A stretch of DNA of 64,000 nucleotides from Perilla frutescens (taxonomy: Eukaryota; Streptophyta; Magnoliopsida; Lamiales; Lamiaceae). Position numbers and translations under genes: made by a program. Numbering within the stretch: position 1 is the first letter of the stretch; the number at the start of each line of letters is the position of its first letter. Location of the stretch: contig BRKX01000004.1 of NCBI GenBank assembly GCA_026008535.1, positions 15,897,501-15,961,500 on the forward strand. The letters are read 5' to 3'. The notes beneath the pieces were generated by a model. The model saw only the letters and a program-made list of their open reading frames with translations. It was not told where the DNA came from and did not search any database. This document shows positions 52,213 through 62,112 of this stretch, piece by piece.

Positions 52213-54792
52213 TCAAGTTTTAGGTACCCGTATAATATCGGGTCCTGAGAGGTTAAACAGATATTTTGGAATCCACATTCGCCACACTTTTGGATTTTGT
52301 AGATTGAGAGATCTTTCAGAATTTGATCTCCTGATCAACTCTGGACTTTTTATAACTCTTCGATTGAGAGTTGAATCCATTGATCTGTATCTCCGATGAG
52401 TGTTAGGATAAATGATCTCAACTAATATCCTCTCATCTTGTGACTTTGTTACTCTTTGTCTTGGCCAGTTTTTAATAGACCTTTGACTCTGAGTTATTTG
52501 GCCTTTGTGGGATGGCCTTTTTCCAAGCCAGTTATGAGTAGGATTAGCTGTTGGTTGATCCCTTGAGTTCAAGTACTCATCATACTGGGTTGCAAAGTCA
52601 CTTGGAGTGAATTCTTCTAGGGAGATTAATTTATATTGTTTTGCATAGTAAAATCTCGTGTGTATATTTCTCTTGGGATTTGAGGCTTCCCAGGTTGATA
52701 CATAGGTGGCCTTTGAGGATAGGCATGCCTGGAAGAGGTTGTAGCTCTTGGTTGAGCTATTGATGGCATGTTTTGAACTGAAGATCTTCTCTGAAAGAAT
52801 GACCTTAGGTGATCTTCAAATTTTGATTGATTTGAATATCTTGAGTGAGATGAAGGCTCTTGTTGAGAGTTTGGCCTTGGACGAGCTTTTGATCGACCAA
52901 TAGATCTGGACTGCTGAGCTAATATGTGTTGAACTGGTGGCTTTGACTGAGAACCAAGTCTTTAAAAGACCGACTGTCTTCGAGTTGCCCTTCTCGATAG
53001 ATCAGTCTGATCTCTGGGCTGAGTTTGAGGAGTTTCCAACATGCCCTTGTCTTTTGACTCCTCAACTGGAGGGAACTGAGCTGGTCTTGTGAATCCTCGT
53101 AGGATTCCATATTCACAGCTCTGTACAACTGTCTTACCCTTCTCTGCGGCAATGTACTTACTATATCCCAGCCTTGGGCTCCCAGATTCAGTTCTCTGAT
53201 GACTCAAGATTTCATCAAGAGTCTGGGATCCCTTCTTGAATTTGAGAGATAATTCCTCTATTTCAAGAATTTCTTGCTTGAGCTTCTCATTCTCAGCTTT
53301 CAATTCTACATTTCTCAACTTCAGCTGATCCATTTCTATTGTCTGAACATCAAGACTTTTTAGTCTTTGATTTTCAGCGCTTAGCTCATCGACTTTGCTT
53401 CTTAGCTTATCATTCTCACTCTTCAGTTCAATATACATATTTGATATATAAGCTAATTAATCTTCTAGGATTATTAACTGTCTATCCAGTTCGTTCCTAG
53501 AGATCGATGCTTCATGTATATGATAGAATGAGGTTATTGAGTCAGCTTGACTAACATCTTCATCATTGTCGGCCATGAGGCATAATAGAGCTTCATCATC
53601 GGAACTGTAGCCATCTGAGTCTATTTCAGATGGGTAGTCTGAATCGTCAAGTACAACATTCTCAGAATTTGCGATCATTGACTGGATTTTTCTCACTTTG
53701 GAGAAGCTTCTTCTAACTTTTTAGCCTTTTTATCTTCAGGAAGCTCTAGACACTCGTATCTATAGTGTCCTTGCTTATGGCAGTGGAAACATTCCTCTAT
53801 GTTCCTGTTTGCCATCCTGAATTGTTCAGCTGGGCGATCAGTTGGCTGCTGGTTCCTCTCACCTTTTGCAGCTTCATCAGCTTGGGGTTGAGCTGATTGT
53901 TGATCTCTGACTTTTCTTAGTTTTTCCAGCAATTTTATCATTGACTGAATTTGCTCATTCAAATCCTCAATCAGGATCTCTTTTTTATCGGCTGACTCTC
54001 TTCTTCGATCTGTCACCGATCCTCCAGGATTCTCTCTGACAGACGAGCCTCTTGGTCGGAAGTTGTTTCTTTCGCGGGCTTCTCTGAATCGATTTCTTTC
54101 AGCATAGAAAGAAGCATCATTAGAAGAGGAAGTGTATGCTTCTCTCTTTCGATTCAGGCTGTACTCATGAGCTTTGATAGATCTAAATAACTCTCTGGAA
54201 GTAATGCTATTGAAGTCTCTCAACTCTTTAGTAGCAATTTTTTCATATCCCATTCATCAGTGAGATTATCAAGAATTTTTGAGTTCATCTCACTGTTGGG
54301 ATAGTTTCTTCCCAGATTGTTCATCTCACATATGATGCCAAGAAATCTTATTTCGAGGCTCGAGATTCTTTCTTCTGGCTGTATTTTGAAGGACTCATAT
54401 TTATCGACTGTCAGCTGGAGCTTGTTTCCTTTGATGGCTTCAGACTCTTTGAACAAATCTGTAAGAAGATCCCAAATCTCCTATGTTGTTCTATAGTTTT
54501 TTATGTCCTTCATGCGATCCTCATCTAGAGTTTGGAAGAGTGCTGCTTGAGCAACAAACTCTAGATTTTTCAACTTCTTCTTTTCACCCGTTAGAAGATG
54601 AGTTGGTTTTAGAATCCTGGCCGGTTGGTTGACATCCATGATGTGGGTTTCATTGTCCATCATTATAATGATTGGATCCTCTTCGGTCACCTCCCACATA
54701 TTCTCATGGATGGAGCATAGATGAGCTTTCATCCTCCTGCTCCAATTGTCATAATTCTTAACTGAAAAGAGAGGTAGCTTATGGTTTCCCAT
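52213..54792 (-). pseudogene. Element 1 gag
   Basis: ATG 54792 opens MGNHKLPLFSVKNYDNWSRR, then EFVAQAALFQTLDEDRMKDI to a stop at 54481. Next come a capsid block (54456-54220) and, after a frameshift, RELFRSIKAHEYSLNRKREA through the zinc knuckle CFHCHKQGHYRYEC to 53693. An acidic DDSDYPSEIDSDGYSSDDEA block (53696-53457) follows, then the coiled coil (NDKLRSKVDELSAENQRLKS, 53438-52962), a poorly readable Gln/Arg-rich part, and KVWRMWIPKYLFNLSGPD at the end (52213). At least four breaks. Layout identical to element 2. Confidence 0.9.
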
Positions 54793-54867
54793 AGCTTAAG
54801 AGATTAGCACAGATAAACAGATCTAATTCAAATGATCTACAGAAACGGCTGATCCTTAGAATCAACC

Positions 54868-54879
54868 GCTCTGATACCA
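54868..54879 (-). other. Element 1 primer-binding site
   Basis: The minus strand reads TGGTATCAGAGC, the exact initiator-Met-tRNA complement, two bases from the LTR. Confidence 0.95.
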
Positions 54880-54881
54880 CT

Positions 54882-56606
54882 TATTGGTCCCGGTGCGAGC
54901 CTTTGTCAGTTTAGAGGGGGAGGGTGAATAAACTGACTTCAAAAAACTTTAAACAGTTGCGGAATAGATAAGACCCTGACTCACTTTTGAGATTTATCTG
55001 TGCTGACTGATCAGTTGAGAGAAGCTGACAGAAGCTTAGCTGATGAGCTGATCAGTTTTCAACTGATAGATAGAAGACTTGGCTGAAGCTTATCATTTTA
55101 GTCTGTGTGCGTGAATGTGTACAGTTAAAGAACTTGTAAAACTGAAAGACAGTAAAAATGGCACACACAGAGCTTTATAGAGGTTCGAAGCTTCCTGCTT
55201 CTACGTCCTCTCTTTCTTCCGCAGAAGGGTAATCCACTATGCAAGAGTAAAGTTTCTTTATTAGAATTACACAGTGAAGAATTCCTGTTGGACCTCAAAA
55301 CAGCACCCTTCAACCTGAGCGCGGCCTCCTTTCCAACTGTTGCTGTCCCAGAAGAACGGACCCATCGGTACACGCTCCTCCTCAGCCAGTTTCTAGGTCG
55401 ACAGCTCACACTTACCGGTCCCAACTGTTCTCTGAGACTTTAGATGCTATTGCCCATCTTTACATGATTTTAGATTTCGCTCGATCTTCAAGAGAACAGT
55501 TTTGAATCTGTTATCAACCTGGAGTGCTCCTTTCTCTTGAGCTGGGTGGTTGATCTTTGAAATACTGTACTGAGAAGCTTTGCTTTTGCTGGAATTCTGC
55601 GTCAGCTTAGCAGCTTGCTTGGCTTAAAGCACGCCTTCTCAATATGAGACTTTTCGCACTTTGAAAGTTATGAGCTTTGAGCTGTAGAGCGAGAGAAAAG
55701 TAATAACTCATTCTGCAAAAAATAGCAAAGTTAAATTGGTGAAAGTCTTGGCCAAAATTGATTTCACCCTCTTTAAAAGGATGAGTGAATTTTGACGGTT
55801 ATGAATGGTGATATTTAAAAATTACCAACAGCAATTTAATGCTTGTAGCCATTTGAAGCTTTTTTAGTGAATTAGCCATTTTTGACTTTAATATTACCTG
55901 CTCTCAGATCATCAGGATCTTATAAAGATTTACTGGTAAGATCTTCATTAACTGCTTGTCAGTAGGAGTGGGTGATTCAGCTGACGGGCTCTCAGCTATC
56001 TCAGCTTTCAGCTCTAAGATTGTTCAGTTGGCAGATCTTCAGCTGCCTTGAGCTTCTATCATGATGTAGTCTAGTTCAGCTGACTTATCAGCTTTCAATT
56101 CTAGACTCCTCCGTTGGCTACTGATTGAGATTTTACCTTTTCTCTCTGAACTGATCTATGGTCAGTTGAGTGAAGGCTTAAAGCATTTAGAGCTATTTTA
56201 CTAGTAAACTGATCTTTGATCAGTTTAGGATCGGCTTTGACTGATCTCTGATCAAATCAGTTTCAGCTTTCAAGCTGACTCTATTCATCAGTTTATCCTG
56301 GCTTTTTGCTAAAACTGATGATCAACTCATATGTGGATGCCTACCAGTCTCCAAAGTTCTCTTTTCCCCTTTATAGCTTATCCCAAGCTTTGAAGAGTTT
56401 ACTCTGACTGGTCTAATCAAGGCAACCTGTAAGCTGGTTGACCATGCTTCTGAATAGATGTCTCTCATCTCAACTTGAAGTCTTACTTGGTCATTATCCT
56501 TGATTTCCAGCTTATCATAACCTGCAGTTTTTCATTAAATCATCACTCATATTTTGATATTTCATCAAAACCATCATTTGGGATTTTCACAACAATTCTT
56601 CTAACA
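54882..56606 (-). repeat. Element 1 5' LTR
   Basis: TATTGGTCCCGGTGCGAG (TG mutated to TA) to ATTCTTCTAACA, 1725 bp. Homologous to 26024-27659, with an extra block of about 75 bp (around 56138-56210) and a shorter TGACTTATCAGCT insertion. Confidence 0.9.
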
Positions 56607-57430
56607 GTTCCCGACCTTGAAGAAACATAATCTCGCATTCTTGTTAAAATGTATGTTTATCATCTGTTTATATGTGGCCATTCTCATGGCAGCTTGATCT
56701 CAAAGTTTGTCCATCATGTCAAGGTTGGATTCAAGTTCTCTGTTGTTGGATTCGTCTGGCCATCCGATCTTGGCTGTTTCGATCTTGATCTCGGTGGGCA
56801 AGACTTCTTTTGACTCGTATGTTAATGCGAACGGAGTTTCTTCTGTGCTTGTTCTTGTGGTCATTCTGTAGGATCATAATACCCTGGAAAGCTGTTCGAC
56901 CTAATGATTTTTGTGTTCAAAAAGCCTTTTCTTCAATGTGTTCATGATTGTTTTGTTAGTAGCTTCCGTTTGGCCATTCGTGGCAGGATATCTCAGGGTG
57001 GAGAAGAGAGCTTGATGTTCCATTCCTTGCAGAATTTCTGAAACTTTATGCTTATAAATTGAGACCTGTTATCTGTGACGATCTCTTTGGGAACTCCAAA
57101 CCTGCATAAAACATGTTTCCATATAAAGTTTTGTACTTCTATGTCTCTGATCCGAGCGAAGGCCTCTACTTTAACCCATTTTGTGAAGTAATATGTTACT
57201 ACTAGGATGAAGCATTTCTGGTTTCAGCCTTTTGGTAATTAGCTGATGATGTCCATCTTCTTTTCATGACGTCAAGGCTCGACTAGAGAGGCTTCTATAT
57301 CTTGAATGGTTTCTGCATTCGTCTTCGTGGAGCTCGATCAATATATATTTGGCTTGTTTGGGGTCGATACACTTCAGGATCGGACCGGAGAAGGATTTTA
57401 TGTATAAGGATCCAGATATCATCACAAACT
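56607..57430 (-). pseudogene. Tat-lineage gypsy integrase (main part)
   Basis: The minus strand reads, across several stops and shifts: GVPKEIVTDN and QFISIKFQKFC, PATNGQTEATNKTIMNTLKK, RTSTEETPFALTYESKEVLP, WPDESNNRELESNLDMMDKL, and QAAMRMATYKQMINIHFNKN, then KVG at the break. These are the integrase core and GPY-proximal motifs of Tat/Ogre elements. The Asp of VTDN and the Glu of GQTEATN are two of the three catalytic acids. The rest of the C-terminus is at 25833-26023, on the other side of element 1. Confidence 0.75.
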
Positions 57431-58010
57431 TTGGTTCCTTGGCTCTAATTCTCCTTACCTTAATGGGGTTTTCTGGGAGCTAGTTCTCTATTATGTATAT
57501 GTGGAGTGGGATCATCCAATTTCTTGGTTCGGTTTTGATTAATTGGACCTCAGGGTTCTTTTCTTTCCATACGGCGGGCCACTTTGTATAAATGAGTGGA
57601 ATGTTTTTGGTTTCGGTAATCTCTATTGACAAGCCCAGGTTGGCCAGGGCGTCAACATACCTGTTATCCACTTTTGTGATGTGGCAGACTTCGATCTTTT
57701 CAAACTTTGCTGTTATTCTTTTTTCTATGGCTAGGTATGTAGTCATTCTTGAGTCTTTGGCTTAGAACTCTCTTTTGAATTGATTTATTATTAATTGGGA
57801 GTCACTCTGGACTCAGATTTTCTTGGCTCTGAGGTCGTATGCTAGATTTAGCCTAGCAATCAAAGCTTCACACTCCGCTTCGTTGTTGGTTGTTTTGAAT
57901 CCACATCTGATCGAGCATTCGGTGTTTTCACTTGTTGGGCTTGTTAGGATTAGGCCTAATCCACTCTTCTTCGAAGTACTGGAGCCATCAACTCGGAGGG
58001 TCCAGCAGTT
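57431..58010 (-). pseudogene. Tat-lineage second RNase H (aRNH-type)
   Basis: WTLRVDGSSTSKKSGLGLIL, NNEAECEALIARLNLAYDL and, after a stop at 57762, MTTYLAIEKRITAKFEKIEV, ITKVDNRYVDALANLGLSIE. DGSS, E of NEAECEAL and D of VDALA are the catalytic pattern of the additional archaeal-like RNase H domain that characterises the Tat lineage of plant gypsy elements. It ends with KNPEVQLIKTEPRNWMIPLH, the linker to integrase. Confidence 0.8.
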
Positions 58011-58473
58011 TGAATAGTCAGTGTTCTGGATGCTTGCTAATTCGAGCTCTACTTTGACGAGGTCTTCTGTGGAGAAGTCGGTAATAAAGTCTGTGAGAAC
58101 TTGGGATTTGATGAAGGTTCGAGGGATGTAGTGGATGTTGAACTCCCCAAATTTGACCGCCCATTTAGAGAACCTTTCTGCTAGGTCTAGTTTTTGCAGC
58201 ACCGTTCTGAGTGGGAATGTGGTGACCACCTTGATTGAATGACCTTGGAAGTAAGACTTCATTTTTCTGGATGCCATGATTAAAGCCAAGCCTAGTTTCT
58301 CGAGCTGTGTGTATTTGGTCTTCGCATCTATTAGGGAGCGGCTGGCATAGTAAACTGGATGTTGTCTCTTTTCATATTCCTTGATTAAGACTGCACTTAC
58401 AGAGTTAGTAGAAACAAACAAGTATAAGAGTAATATAATACCTCTCCTGGGTGAGACTTTGAAAGTAGCAATG
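58011..58473 (-). pseudogene. Tat-lineage RT end and first RNase H
   Basis: LLYLFVSTNSVSAVLIKEYE, RQHPVYYASRSLIDAKTKYT, QLEKLGLALIMASRKMKSYF, FSKWAVKFGEFNIHYIPRTF and SQVLTDFITDFS are the retroviral-type RNase H of gypsy pol and its connection. Upstream a degraded segment reads like the RT C-terminus (CYFQSLTQER in another frame). It ends at 58474 where a chromovirus-like LTR is inserted. The RT and gag of this Tat element must lie beyond that insertion, outside the window. Confidence 0.8.
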
Positions 58474-59682
58474 TGATGTGACCCAAACTTGGAGTCTAAT
58501 CCGAATCTAGAGAACACGCGGAAGACTTATAGAATCGAACACACGTCAACTAAAGAAGGGTTCAACCCGACTAATAACTAGAGCAAATAAATGACTAAAT
58601 AACGTGAAATGAGACTCCAATGTAGGCTGTAATAGACTCGATGATTAAGATACCTATGACACCTAGATTAATGACACAACTAAGATAAAACATAACTTAA
58701 ATAAATAAAGATAAGGGGCGTATAGCAGGTTAGGGTTTGAACGTGGATGGTTTCGGTTTGGGCTAGAAAGTATGGATGATTGGAAAAACTTACTTGGATG
58801 AATATGGTAAATGAAGTACTCGATCTTGCTATGGAATTCTCGACCAATTATGGAAGAAAGGTAGCGAATGAATCATGACTTGTGGATGAAGGCAGATGGC
58901 GTCGATTGATGATAAAAAGGTAGAAGAAGTGGATCTTCAATCGAACCCCTTAGTTGATGATGAAACGCGACTACATCGAACTATTCCGGATTGTTAGCAA
59001 CTCCCCACTCGATGGAACTAAAAAGAGCTTTGATAGGTCTAATGATTTGCTAGATCAATAGAACTTGTAAAGTTTGATCAACTAAAGGATCGTGAGACAA
59101 AGAGAAATAAAACTCAAATATTCAATGAATGTCTAAAGTTTAAAGTTCACAATGGATCCCAATATATAGCATAAGGGACGAAAATCCTAAGTAGAAAGCT
59201 AGAAGAATTCAAAAATAAAGAGTATCCTAAACTAGCTAGGATTCCTAACTTAATTAGAACTTTATTTAAGGTAGTTCCAAAAAGACCAAAAATTAAATAA
59301 TAAAAATCTAATCTAGAGAAAATAAAACCCAACAAGCTTGGGCCTTCAAACTTGGGCTTGGAAACTCGAACATGGGTTGCACAAATTAAATCCATGCAGA
59401 TCAAATTGAACTCCAAGTTGGCATGTCTGCGCACGGTCTGTGCGCTCGAGCATGTATGACCGCGCGGTCCGTGTGGGACCTTCTGGACGCGATCTCTTCA
59501 TATCTTGCACGGGTCGTGTGGTGGTGGTGTTGCTATGCATGGGCCGTGTGAAATAGCTCCTTCTTGTCCTTTATCTTTGATGGATAGCATGGTGATCTAT
59601 CTTGGACTACATGATTCCACAACTTGCTCTTCGAACTTCTTCCTCACAACGGCTTGTAAATAATCTTGCAATCTCTTAGCTC
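58474..59682 (-). repeat. Chromovirus-like element, left (3') LTR
   Basis: Starts TGATGTGACCCAAACTTGG. Shares AGACTCGATGATT...ACCTATGACACCTAGA and GAACCCC...GATGAAACGC with the right LTR (62113-62411 and 63812-64000). The right limit is uncertain because the pol stop lies at 59683. No ORF. Confidence 0.65.
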
Positions 59683-59938
59683 TTAGCCATATAATTGGTT
59701 CTCACAACTATAGCTCGACACCTTGTTGATCAATGCTTGGACCATGCTTATCATTCCCCACTGCTGAAAAAAATTCATCCTCGAATTCTCAGGCTCATCT
59801 TGCTCGAAATCATCTGCAGTGTAGAGAGATAAGTCAGCAACGTTAAATGTAGATGAACACTTATACTCACTAGGTAAATCAATGCAATATGCATTGTCCT
59901 TGACTCGGCTCAAAATGGTGAATGGTCCATCTCCTGGA
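59683..59938 (-). pseudogene. Chromovirus-like pol C-terminus
   Basis: GDGPFTILSRVKDNAYCIDL, SEYKCSSTFNVADLSLYTAD and EPENSR form the conserved end of chromovirus polyproteins. A chromodomain is not visible. The frame begins right at the family X insertion (59938). The natural upstream residues are on the other side at 61358 and the frames agree once the insertion is set aside. Confidence 0.75.
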
Positions 59939-61357
59939 TGTTGGGGTTTTTTCAAATTAAACCACCGCAGGATCATTTGGTTGTTCATTAATCCATGTTC
60001 ATGCAAATCATAATTTTATGTCACATGCATGTTTATCACGTCAAGCATAAAACCATGCAAAATGAATCTAACGAAGCGGAATACATAGATCTAAATTACT
60101 TACAATTGTCAGACGGTCTGAGGACAAGATTAAAGATCTAATCTTGCTGTTGAAGGAACACAAACAGGCGCCCCTTTTCCTCAGAAAAATCAGCCACTAC
60201 ACAATTCCACTCCAAGATCTTCTATTGTATTCCTGGATTGTATCTAGATTCAGAGTGGGCTGAAATCTACAAGATAGACTTGTGAAATATGTGGATAACT
60301 TTGAGAGACAAAGAGGGGCTGAATAATATTTGGTGAAATTTTCGAACCCACCAGAGGAGGTGGCCGAAAATTCAACTCCCAACCCTACTGGGTTTTGGCC
60401 TCTATCTCAAGTTCAATATCCAGTCCACTATCAGTCAATTGGGCTACAACAGGGATCTAGAAGAATATTAAATTGGCCCACTAATTTATTTAATATCCAA
60501 TATCCAATAAACCTAGGACATAATTAAATAAATTAAGTTTTACTTTTATTCCACTAAAGAAATAAAACTGACCTACCAATTTAATACATATTTACGAATA
60601 TGCTTTCTCCTTTAGTCCAGCCATTCCCCGTGTTTAAGATATAATGTTCATTAATTAATTATGTCAGCCTCTGATAGCTATAATTAATTAACATCTAAAA
60701 CCTTGAGTACTACCACACAAGTTTTACCATGTAAGGAATAAATTTCACCTGCTGGGTTTCAATATGAACTTGTGTTTCCTCAAGAGAACATCATCAACTT
60801 GGAGCACCAGGACACGGTGCTCATGCATACTGCTTGAGACATCATGTATACATTGTTATTACCTAAGATATCGAATTCGATCTACGAAAAGATCTCACCC
60901 ATTGATAAATCAAAGTAACAAACAACGCACATATATGTTCGTCAATATCACATAAGTTCAGAACCCGAACTCTGTGGATCTTTATTCTCTCAGAAACTGG
61001 GTCAGAGACAGAGAATAGTATCCTATCGTGATCCTCCTCAATACACTAACAAGTGTACAAGAATAATCAGTTAGTCAAGATAAACTAACTTATCAGATTA
61101 TTCTACAATGTACCGATGGTGTGTTCAGGACCATCTAAGCCGTGAGCTCTTTAATACAATACAAGGTTTCAATGATATGATCTTACCATGTGACTCCCCA
61201 CACCATATCATCTACAATGTAAGTATATGGAAAATTGCATAGAACAATTATAGAACATAATCTAAATGCAAACACTGACTACAGTAACTTTTATTTCATA
61301 TCATCATATCATCAAAAAAGTATACAAATACAAGTCTTCCAGTATACAAAACTAACG
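59939..61357 (+). mobile_element. Family X repeat, copy B (probable solo LTR)
   Basis: TGTTGGGGTTTTTTCAAATT to GTATACAAAACTAACG (final CA mutated), 1419 bp. Flanks CTGGA (59934-59938) and CTCGA (61358-61362) match at 4 of 5 bases. Same family as copies A and C. No ORF. Confidence 0.8.
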
Positions 61358-62100
61358 CTCGAGGCATCAATTTTGATTTTCTCAGGTTTGGAAATCGATC
61401 GGGACTTCGATGAATCCAAACTTGATCTTCAGGATGAAAAATCAGAGGCAGTCTATGTTAATTACGGACAGTGGCTGCATGCTTTCCTCATTGCTCGATA
61501 CGAGCTCACGCCTTCTCGTGCATCTCATTCACTTGTTCAACTCTTCTTGTACCTTTAACACTTGTTAGATGATCAACAGGTAAAGGTATTAAATCAGTTG
61601 GGGTTAATAGATTAAAACCATAAACAACCTCAAACAGGAACATATTAGTAGACGACTGTATCACACGATTGTCAGCAAATTCAGTATAAGGAAAACAATC
61701 TTTCCATGATTTCAAGTTGTTTTTAACCAAAGAACGCAACAAAATACCTAAAGTACTATTCACTACCTCAGTTTGACCATCGGTCTGCGGATGACATGCA
61801 GTAGAGAAAAGTATCTTAGTACCTAGCTTACCCCATAGAACACGCCAAAAATATGCTAAAAACATAGAATCCCTATCACTAACAATTGTTCTAGGAATTC
61901 CATGCAATCTAACAATATGTGCAAAGAAAAGGTTGGTGATATGAACAGCATCGTCGGTTTTACGGCATGCAATAAAGTGTGCCATCTTGGAAAATCGATC
62001 AACCACAATAAAGATAGAATCTTTACCTGTTCTCGTCCACGGCATTTCCAAAATAAAGTCCATGGACAGATCAATCCACGGTGAAGACGGCGCAGGTAAG
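61358..62100 (-). pseudogene. Chromovirus-like integrase
   Basis: ORF 62063-61506: DFILEMPWTRTGKDSIFIVV, DRFSKMAHFIACRKTDDAVH, RLHGIPRTIVSDRDSMFLAY, FSTACHPQTDGQTEVVNSTL, WKDCFPYTEFADNR and YGFNLLTPTDLIPLPVDHLT. D of MDFIL, D of VSDRD and E of GQTEVVN are the catalytic triad and all are present. After a stop at 61506 the frame continues through PLIFHPEDQVWIH and RKSKLM to the insertion of copy B. The N-terminal zinc finger is missing at 62100. Integrase core intact, the rest broken. Confidence 0.85.
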
Positions 62101-62112
62101 GGTGAGTATAAA

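Larger units (their letters stand above)
26024..56606 (-). mobile_element. SIRE/Maximus-type Ty1/copia element 1 (interrupted by element 2)
   Basis: Minus-strand element with 5' LTR 54882-56606, PBS, gag, protease, integrase, RT, RNase H, accessory ORFs A' and B', polypurine tract and 3' LTR 26024-27659. Element 2 (35936-50544 plus one duplication copy) lies within pol, so the element proper is about 16 kb. It is inserted in Tat integrase. The flanks GTGTC and GTTCC agree at only 3 of 5 bases, so any target duplication is eroded. The LTRs differ by indels of about 75-90 bp and many substitutions. Lineage is inferred from the long gag with coiled coil, the pol motifs, the length and the extra 3' region. 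Confidence 0.85.
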
